Below are positions 58,774-64,000 of a DNA stretch of 64,000 nt, piece by piece. This DNA comes from Peribacillus frigoritolerans (GTDB taxonomy: Bacteria; Bacillota; Bacilli; Bacillales; DSM-1321): NCBI GenBank assembly GCA_030562215.1, contig JAUPFL010000001.1:3522501-3586500 (forward strand), written 5' to 3'. Numbering within the stretch: position 1 is the first letter of the stretch; each line of letters opens with the position of its first letter. The position numbers were made by a program, and so were the translations under genes. Below the pieces are notes generated by a model. It saw only the letters and a list, made by a program, of their open reading frames with translations, did no database searches and was not told the DNA's origin.

Positions 58774-59463
58774 TTAATATGAAATTACTTTTTGAATCTG
58801 ATCATTAATATTTCCTTTACTTAATCCTCCGTGGAAACAAACCACTGATTCAATGTCGATGTCTATGTATTTCTTCAAAGAGAGTTGAGCCGCCTTTATA
58901 TCCAGTGCGGTTGGGGCATGAATTCCCCCAATTATTCCGTTTACACTGTACATCGAATCCCCGGCAACGAGTGTTTTACTTTGTTTTAAATATAGGCTGA
59001 TATGGCCAGGAGTATGCCCTGGAGTATGGATGACACGAATGCCGCCGCAATACGGCAATTCTTGACCGTCTTTCAAGGTATCGTCTATTTTAACCTTCGG
59101 GAGGTTCTCTAGGTGCCCGTCTTTCAAAAGAGGTAAATCCTGACCGTCTCTCAAAGAAGGTAAATCCCCTTGAATATAAGGCTTATCCAGATCGTGAGCA
59201 TATACTTTAATATTACTTTCACACTCCTGTAATATCTCAGGAAGAATACCTATGTGATCTATATCCTGATGCGTCAAAATCACAACTTTTAGTTTGTCGA
59301 ACGACACTCCTACCTTATCCATTGCCACGCGTAAATCTTTAATTTGTCCAGGGAATCCAGTGTCTATTAAAACAGCCATTTCTTGATCCCATAAAAGCGT
59401 TGGATGAATAATATTCCCATGAAATTCAAGATGGAGCATCTCTACTCCCTTAGAAATTTCCAT
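58774..59463 (-). CDS. Metallo-beta-lactamase-fold hydrolase
   Basis: I chose ATG 59463 because GGAGCC lies upstream; the longer frame has none. 229 residues. Metal motifs: VVILTHQDIDHIGILPEILQ (TH-x-DIDH), VIHTPGHTPGHISLYLKQSK, LVAGDSMYSV and VVCFHGGLSKG. It belongs to the general MBL hydrolase group, so the substrate is open. Between residues about 120 and 145 it carries a short internal repeat (SLRDGQDLP, LLKDGHLENLP, TLKDGQELP) that corresponds to a DNA tandem repeat. Intact. Confidence 0.8.
   Translation of the reverse strand: MEISKGVEMLHLEFHGNIIHPTLLWDQEMAVLIDTGFPGQIKDLRVAMDKVGVSFDKLKVVILTHQDIDHIGILPEILQECESNIKVYAHDLDKPYIQGDLPSLRDGQDLPLLKDGHLENLPKVKIDDTLKDGQELPYCGGIRVIHTPGHTPGHISLYLKQSKTLVAGDSMYSVNGIIGGIHAPTALDIKAAQLSLKKYIDIDIESVVCFHGGLSKGNINDQIQKVISY
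59116..59169. repeat. 27-bp tandem repeat inside the MBL-fold gene
   Basis: Two imperfect copies of CCGTCTTTCAAAAGAGGTAA plus ATCCTGA (period 27, nine codons) give the SLRDGQDLP / LLKDGHLENLP repeats. In frame, so it could vary in length without breaking the gene. Confidence 0.6.
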
Positions 59464-59652
59464 AACTTTGGGCTCCTTTATAATTAGATTTAGGGGTTTG
59501 GTTACACAAGAAGGTTGAAAGAATAATGCTAATTTTGTACGTGAAATACTATTATTACGTAGTATCACTTATTCATTAACACACTAATCTGCAAGTTTAT
59601 TGAATAACACAAGCATGATATTAACTTCGGCTTCCTTCGCAAAAGTTCCTGC
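59464..59652. other. Promoter region of the MBL-fold gene
   Basis: No gene. AT-rich. It contains TTTATTGAATAA, which recurs inside the palindrome at 59653-59688. Confidence 0.3.
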
Positions 59653-59688
59653 TCTTATCCAATAATCTGGACAGATTATTGAATAAGA
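59653..59688. repeat. Near-perfect 17-bp palindrome
   Basis: TCTTATCCAATAATCTG GA CAGATTATTGAATAAGA: 16 of 17 positions pair, two-base centre. It could be an operator, a recombination (res/att) half-site pair or a hairpin. Confidence 0.6.
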
Positions 59689-59755
59689 GAATTGACATTC
59701 TTAAATAACTTTATTTGTATTTAACTATCCTACCCCGATAGTTGCAAAAAGAAAA

Positions 59756-59780
59756 AAAGCTGCCTTAAAGACAGCTCTGA
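59756..59780 (-). terminator. Terminator of the resolvase-chimera gene
   Basis: On the minus strand AGCTGTCTTTAAGGCAGCT is followed by T7. About 45 bases after the stop at 59822. Confidence 0.7.
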
Positions 59781-59821
59781 ACTTAAACTAACCACCCGTT
59801 AGTTCATTAAGGAGCAATTTA

Positions 59822-60397
59822 TCACCCCTTTTTTCTTCCAATGTAAAGTAAGTGTGATGATATTCCAAGGGTATTAGGGTCTGATGCTTTCTCTAACTTT
59901 ATTATTTTATCTACTTCTTGCCCTCCTTTGTCTATCCAGTAACTCCAGTTTTCATCTGTTAAAATAGCACCTGCATTTGAACCTATAAGCTCCAAACTTT
60001 CAAATCCTTGTGATTCCATAAACGGTCTGATTTCTTCAATATTAAAGTAATATACACCTGTAAAACGCCCTTCATCTGCTTGGTTAAAAGAACCTGATTC
60101 ACCAAATTGAATTATAGTATCCATATTACCGTTTGTTTTGTCCATTGTAAGATTTTCTTGCAGACTATGAAATCCCACGCCTCGTTCATTTAAGCTGTTC
60201 ACAATTTTAATCATATCTTGCATGTTACATCCCAATCGGTCCAATCGCCAAACAACAATTATATCGCCTTCACGTGCATACTGAAGTGCTTCCTCTAAAC
60301 CAGGAAGCTGTCTTTTTGCACCACTCAGTTTATCGCAGAAAATTTTTGAACAACCATACTGCGTTAACGAATTTCGATATAAAATACTTCTAATCAA
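59822..60397 (-). pseudogene. Resolvase N-terminal part fused to methyltransferase C-terminal part
   Basis: The first about 92 codons are a Tn3-type serine recombinase: SLTQYGCSKIFCDKLSGAKR, then LPGLEEALQYAREGDIIVVW and RLDRLGCNMQDMIKIVNSLN, NERGVGFHSLQENLTMDKTN. The start with the catalytic Ser (RVST) is missing or decayed (EDALIRS upstream of 60397). At about 60140 the protein switches, in frame, to the C-terminus of a SAM-dependent methyltransferase: RFTGVYYFNIEEIRPFMESQ, GFESLELIGSNAGAILTDEN and KASDPNTLGISSHLLYIGRK. Neither half is complete. It is a deletion fusion or an assembly join. Confidence 0.65.
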
Positions 60398-60440
60398 AGC
60401 ATCCTCAAAAGAAATAACCCCAACCAGGACTAATATATTT

Positions 60441-60764
60441 CATATGATCACCTTAATTCCTACCTATCGTTCAATTAACATGCCCCTGTAGTTAAAGAAA
60501 AAAGCCTTACTTCTTATTGAAGTAAAGCACCCATTAAATTAATGAATTTTTGAGAGATAAAGCTTCCACCCCTTAAAAATACCGTCTCTACGATCCAACG
60601 AATTCCATAACTTTAAAACTCCTTAAGTATTGAAAGTAGTTACTGTGCTTATTGATATCCTATAATACTTTATTAATTCTTTAATACGAAAGTTGGGGAA
60701 TCCTTTAACTTTCAACAAATAAAAAAGTGAAAATGGCCTATTTGAGCATTGACTCGTATTAGAA
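60441..60764. other. Gene-free stretch with a terminator
   Basis: It contains a hairpin at 60502-60529 (GCCTTACTTC with GAAGTAAAGC; minus strand followed by T6), probably the terminator of the 60765-60887 gene, and no gene that I can see. Confidence 0.45.
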
Positions 60765-60887
60765 TTATGTTTTATTTGTTTTTCTTTTTTCAATTTCTTT
60801 TTTCACCAAAGGGACTACCTTTTCTTTTACTGTTTTTTGTACTTTTGGATCATTTATTAGTTTTTTAAATTTGTTTAACACATTCAT
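60765..60887 (-). CDS. Small Lys-rich protein, 40 aa
   Basis: ATG 60887 (or GTG 60881, better spaced from GGAGGT). Sequence starts MNVLNKFKKLINDPKVQKTV and ends VPLVKKEIEKRKTNKT. A very basic amphipathic helix with no Cys and no membrane segment. No family was recognised. It has a strong ribosome binding site and a terminator, so expression is likely. Confidence 0.5.
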   Translation of the reverse strand: MNVLNKFKKLINDPKVQKTVKEKVVPLVKKEIEKRKTNKT

Positions 60888-61000
60888 ACCTCCGATTTAT
60901 TAAATTGGGATTTAACTAATATGGGCTGTGTACTAAAAGGGATAAACGATTCTTCTTCTTGTCAAACATTTTGCAAATGTTAAAAAAATGGCAGGCAACT

Positions 61001-61087
61001 CTAAAGTAAAACACCCGCAAAAATAAAAAACCTAAAGAATTCCAATGCATAAATATATAATCCTCTTCTAAGAGCTGTTTTAGTCAT
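61001..61087 (-). CDS. Candidate 28-aa hydrophobic peptide
   Basis: MTKTALRRGLYIYALEFFRF then FIFAGVLL. Basic head, hydrophobic tail. It starts five bases after the stop of the next peptide gene, with GAAGGT seven bases upstream. It could be translated as the second gene of a tiny operon. Function unknown; it may be spurious. Confidence 0.35.
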   Translation of the reverse strand: MTKTALRRGLYIYALEFFRFFIFAGVLL

Positions 61088-61092
61088 TGTAT

Positions 61093-61167
61093 CTACCTTC
61101 GTTTAACAACCTTTTTATATACTATATATGCAATTACAATTAGAGCTAGAATAAAAATTACTTTCAT
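61093..61167 (-). CDS. Candidate 24-aa membrane peptide
   Basis: MKVIFILALIVIAYIVYKKV then VKRR: one membrane helix and a basic tail, the build of small membrane proteins and type I toxins. GGGGAG lies nine bases before the ATG. It is the first of two tiny peptides in a row. I cannot name a family. Confidence 0.45.
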   Translation of the reverse strand: MKVIFILALIVIAYIVYKKVVKRR

Positions 61168-61203
61168 CGAAACCTACTCCCCATCTACTTTTTCTATCTT
61201 CTC

Positions 61204-61502
61204 TTATATACCCATAATCTGTATAAAGAAACAATGAGATAAGGAGAGGTTAAAAAACCATAACTGTTTTGGAAGAAATAAAACATAGTTTTCATAATAA
61301 ATGTCTTGGTTGTAATAACCCCGGTAGAAAATGTATACGGCGCTGAAAAATAATGCGTTTAGCACCTTTCTATACTCTTGGTCTTCGAACAGCAATAATG
61401 AGATATCAATTTGCAATTTGTAATCAGGTAGTTCCCACATTTCCTATCGTCAATAGGCATGATTACAGGATTATTCTGTAAGAGCCAATTTAAATCGAAC
61501 AT
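61204..61502 (-). CDS. Hypothetical protein, frameshifted
   Basis: From ATG 61502: MFDLNWLLQNNPVIMPIDDR. One A missing near 61440 then leads to MWELPDYKLQIDISLLLFED, QEYRKVLNALFFSAVYIFYR and a stop at 61204. About 99 residues, partly hydrophobic at the end. No family recognised. AAAGGAGGGG lies further upstream (about 61545), so the real start may be earlier and in another frame. Confidence 0.4.
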
Positions 61503-61659
61503 TGGCATACATATGACTATCCGCAAGGTGATGCACTCATCTCCCCTCCTTTAAGTCTCTTACTGTATCTCGTAATTGGGTTCAAAAAGATAAAAATAAA
61601 TTTTTCTTTGGTGCACATAATATAGGGAATAACCAATGACAGTAAAAGTGGGTGAACAA

Positions 61660-62688
61660 ATGGAAAGAAATAACGCGATTGACTTTATTAAATTTTTTGC
61701 AATATTATCTGTTGTAGTCATTCATGTATTCCCTAGGGATAGCCAGATTGGTCTATTTATTCTCGATAACATCTCAAGGTTTGCGGTGCCATTTTTCTTT
61801 ACTGCATCTGGTTATTTGTTCGGTAAAAAGATGATGCATACAAGGGGTTCCATTGATTATTTTAAAAGGTATATTATAAAGATCTTGAAACTGTATTTAT
61901 GCTGGCTCTTCTTTTATATGATGTTTGATGTTCTTATTCTTTATAAAGATGCTACCGATGCACCAAAGGAATTTGAGCAATACATTAATCATTTTTCATT
62001 TCTTGACCTGATTTATTACGGAACTGGGACTAGCGGATACCAATTGTGGTTTTTAACCGCATTAATTTGGAGTGTTATCATTCTCTTCGGTTTTTTAAAG
62101 TTAAAAAAGTAAGGCTTCTTTTAACCATCAGCCTAGTATTAAACTTGTTAGGTCTTTTCGGACAATCGTATTCGGTGTTCTATGATTTTCCTCTAAGTAC
62201 GCGGGATGCTTTATTCATAGGTCTTTTTATACAACTTTGGGATTCTTCTTTGCGGATGATGAATTCTTTAAAAGGCAAGAGCAATAACAGCCAAAACCTT
62301 CTTATTATTAATTTTTATCTTCTTTATTGTCCAAGTGGTAGAGGGATACTTGTTAGATAAGATATTATCAGGAAGCCATGGTGAATATTTTATTTCCACT
62401 ATCTTTTTAACTGCATTTCTTTTTTTATTTGCATTAAATAATAAAACATTGGGCAAGGATTTGTTCATTACTAAAGTAGGAGGAAGAGCCCTAGGTATAT
62501 ACATTGTTCATGTAGTCTTCATCGATATTTTTGATTTGATTTTATCGGCAGTAAAAATGGATCATATATCTGACAATTTATTCTTAAAACTAATTGAGAC
62601 ACTCCTTATAATTTCTATGTCGTACCTATCTTATGACCTACTTCAATATTTCAAAAGGCGTTTAAGCAAATTGATAAAAAGCAGTTAG
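61660..62688 (+). CDS. Acyltransferase family 3 (OafA/YrhL-like), frameshifted
   Basis: An integral membrane O-acyltransferase with about ten helices. ATG 61660 after AAGTGGGTG. The hallmark start NAIDFIKFFAILSVVVIHVF contains the conserved His. Then RFAVPFFFTASGYLFGKKMM with the RxxxPxFF motif, YQLWFLTALIWSVIILFGFL, a frame change near 62095, LLLTISLVLNLLGLFGQSYS, more changes near 62230-62330, and VGGRALGIYIVHVVFIDIFD. About 343 residues. It may modify a surface polymer; the substrate is not evident. Confidence 0.78.
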
Positions 62689-62737
62689 TGAAAAGTCAGA
62701 ACCCCTTTACTTAAATGATGGGAGTTTATAAGCAGCA

Positions 62738-62773
62738 AAAAAATCCCTGCTGGGAGCATGGGATCTTTTTTAA
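62738..62773. terminator. Bidirectional terminator
   Basis: AAAAAATCCCTGCTGGGAGC with GCATGGGATCTTTTTT: an imperfect stem between convergent genes, A/T runs on both sides. Confidence 0.7.
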
Positions 62774-62784
62774 CTTAAATATAA

Positions 62785-63753
62785 TTAAAGCTTGTTCTCC
62801 ACCGGATGGACTGGAGCTTCCTCTATACTCTCGCCAGCAGACTTTTTAGACCAGTAAGTCGCAAGAATTGGTCCGGATATATTGTGCCATGCAGCAGCCA
62901 GGACGCTTGGAAGTGCTGCCAGCGGGCCGAAATGTGCAGTGGCAAGCGCAACGCCTAACCCGGAGTTCTGCATGCCCACTTCAATCGAAATCGCTCTTCT
63001 ATTCACTTCATCAAGTCCAAGCACTTTTGCTGCTAAGTAACCAAACAGTAGCCCAAATCCGTTGTGAAGCATCACGGCAGTAAAAATAAGGAATCCGGAA
63101 GCAGCAATGCTAGCTGCGTTGCCTGAGACTACTGCACTTACAATAGTAATAATTGCTGCTACCGAAATAAGTGGTAAAACGGTCAAGCTTTTTCAACTAT
63201 TACAGGGAAAACCGCTTAATGGCCAAACCTAGAACAATTGGAAGAAGGATAACTTGTATAATGGACTTAAACATATCAAAAAATCAACCGGCATCCATTG
63301 TCCTGCCAGCAAAAGCAGAAGCAGTGGTGTCATGATTGGAGCCAGTAAAGTTGATACCGAAGTCATAGCTATCGACAAAGGTACATTCCCTTTAGCCAGA
63401 TATACCATAACGTTAGAGGCTGTTCCGCCTGGTACACAGCCAAGCAAAACCAGACCTGCAGCTAATTCAGCTGGCAAATTCATGAGTTTCGCAATTAGGA
63501 ATGCCACAGTTGGCATGATGATAAACTGGGCGCAAACTCCAATTATCACGGGCAGTGGTTTAGTGATGACGATTTTAAAATCAACCTTCAAAGTGAGCCC
63601 CATTCCAAACATGACAACGCCAAGCAATATTGTAATATAGCCTCCCAATCCCAAAAATGGCTCAGGAAAAATAAAGGCGATGACGGATATCAAGATAACC
63701 CAAACAGCAAAATATTTTCCGGCTAATGCACTGAATGCCTCTAATACTTTCAT
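62785..63753 (-). CDS. Bile acid:sodium symporter (BASS/PanS-like) family protein, frameshifted
   Basis: About 322 residues, ten helices. Start MKVLEAFSALAGKYFAVWVI, then LGVVMFGMGLTLKVDFKIVI, LVLLGCVPGGTASNVMVYLA (the family GG-TASN motif) and STLLAPIMTPLLLLLLAGQW. Frame changes near 63285 and 63190, then NGFGLLFGYLAAKVLGLDEV, RRAISIEVGMQNSGLGVALA and LPSVLAAAWHNISGPILATY. Such Bacillus proteins transport organic acids such as ketopantoate. It starts four bases after a FAD oxidase gene, so the two form an operon. Confidence 0.82.
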
Positions 63754-63757
63754 TCCA

Positions 63758-64000
63758 TCACACTCTTTCTGGCATAAATATTTTATTTGGATTTAATAAA
63801 TTATCCGGATCAAGGGCTAATTTGATTTTTTCCATCACAAACAGTGAGTCTCCATGTTCTTTTTTCTGATATTTTTGTTTACCGACCCCAACACCATGTT
63901 CGCCTGTGCATGTTCCTTTACGCTCAAGGGCATATAGGACAATTTGTTCGTTTAGCTGTTCAGCTCTTTTAATCTCTTCTTGATTATTGTTATCGATCAT
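63758..64000 (-). CDS. FAD-linked oxidase, GlcD-type, 5' part outside window
   Basis: Last 80 residues of a glycolate/D-lactate oxidase-like flavoprotein: ERKGTCTGEHGVGVGKQKYQ with the GEHGVGxGK motif, then KIKLALDPDNLLNPNKIFMP. The FAD-binding N-terminal half lies beyond the window. It is directly upstream of a BASS symporter, so the pair may take up and oxidise a 2-hydroxy acid. Confidence 0.85.
   Translation of the reverse strand: MIDNNNQEEIKRAEQLNEQIVLYALERKGTCTGEHGVGVGKQKYQKKEHGDSLFVMEKIKLALDPDNLLNPNKIFMPERV

Noticed and set aside
59464..59568. N-terminal extension of the MBL-fold protein
   Set aside because: It lacks a ribosome binding site and family similarity; ATG 59463 has one.

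Overview
The window looks like part of a Bacillus-type (Bacillaceae, probably Peribacillus-like) chromosome. It has low GC, strong AGGAGG-type ribosome binding sites with frequent TTG/GTG starts, spore-related genes (a SpoVB/YkvU-like flippase, a CdaS diadenylate cyclase, a KinB-like kinase), roc arginine genes and a SigL/AcoR-type acetoin operon. No rRNA, tRNA or CRISPR was seen. More than forty one-base indels, mostly in homopolymer runs, break otherwise well conserved genes. I read most of these as sequence or assembly errors and annotate such genes as one CDS with the break noted. True remnants (fragments lacking whole domains) are called pseudogenes.

Layout. 0-9 kb: tandem DUF948 proteins, a small DUF3934-like protein, a MOP flippase, arginine permease rocE with a cre-like site, arginase rocF, a one-pass membrane protein and a SAM-binding-like protein. 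9-19 kb: a same-strand catabolic region with a YtcJ-type amidohydrolase, an M20 carbamoyl-amino-acid or allantoate-type hydrolase, a DUF3311 + sodium:solute symporter pair, a nitrilase, DUF3870, a DUF819 membrane protein, an Ala-Glu-type dipeptide epimerase and an NlpC/P60 peptidase. 19-24 kb: a scar joining a truncated S9 peptidase to a truncated formylglycine-generating-enzyme gene, a DUF2935 protein, then a GntR regulator, a perfect 7-3-7 operator and three SDR genes. 24-37 kb: assorted housekeeping and stress genes (lysozyme-like, DUF402, three VOC proteins, DinB, 2Fe-2S ferredoxin, cdaS, methionine aminopeptidase, PadR-like regulator, DUF697-like GTPase, acyl-CoA dehydrogenase) and a graveyard of metal-related fragments at 35.7-36.65 kb.

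37-51 kb: a KinB-like histidine kinase, acetoacetyl-CoA synthetase, a TetR-monooxygenase-FMN reductase unit marked by three copies of the palindrome GTNAGTACTNAC, then a complete acetoin dehydrogenase operon (acoA-acoB-acoC-acoL plus an acetoin-reductase-type SDR) behind a textbook sigma-54 promoter. It is followed by the sigma-54 activator gene acoR, which has a cre-like site, and a nitronate monooxygenase. 53-56.5 kb: a two-component system plus ABC exporter laid out like B. subtilis ycbLMNO. 57-64 kb: a MerR/NmrA pair, a Tn3-family terminal-repeat relic, a metallo-beta-lactamase-fold hydrolase, a resolvase-methyltransferase chimera, several very small membrane or basic peptides, an acyltransferase-3, a bile-acid:sodium-type symporter and the end of a GlcD-type FAD oxidase.

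Nothing here is clearly a brand new system. The best leads are the amide/ureide catabolic cluster, the TetR regulon with a third, orphan operator, the GntR/triple-SDR unit and the mobile-element scar with tiny peptides at 58.6-61.2 kb.
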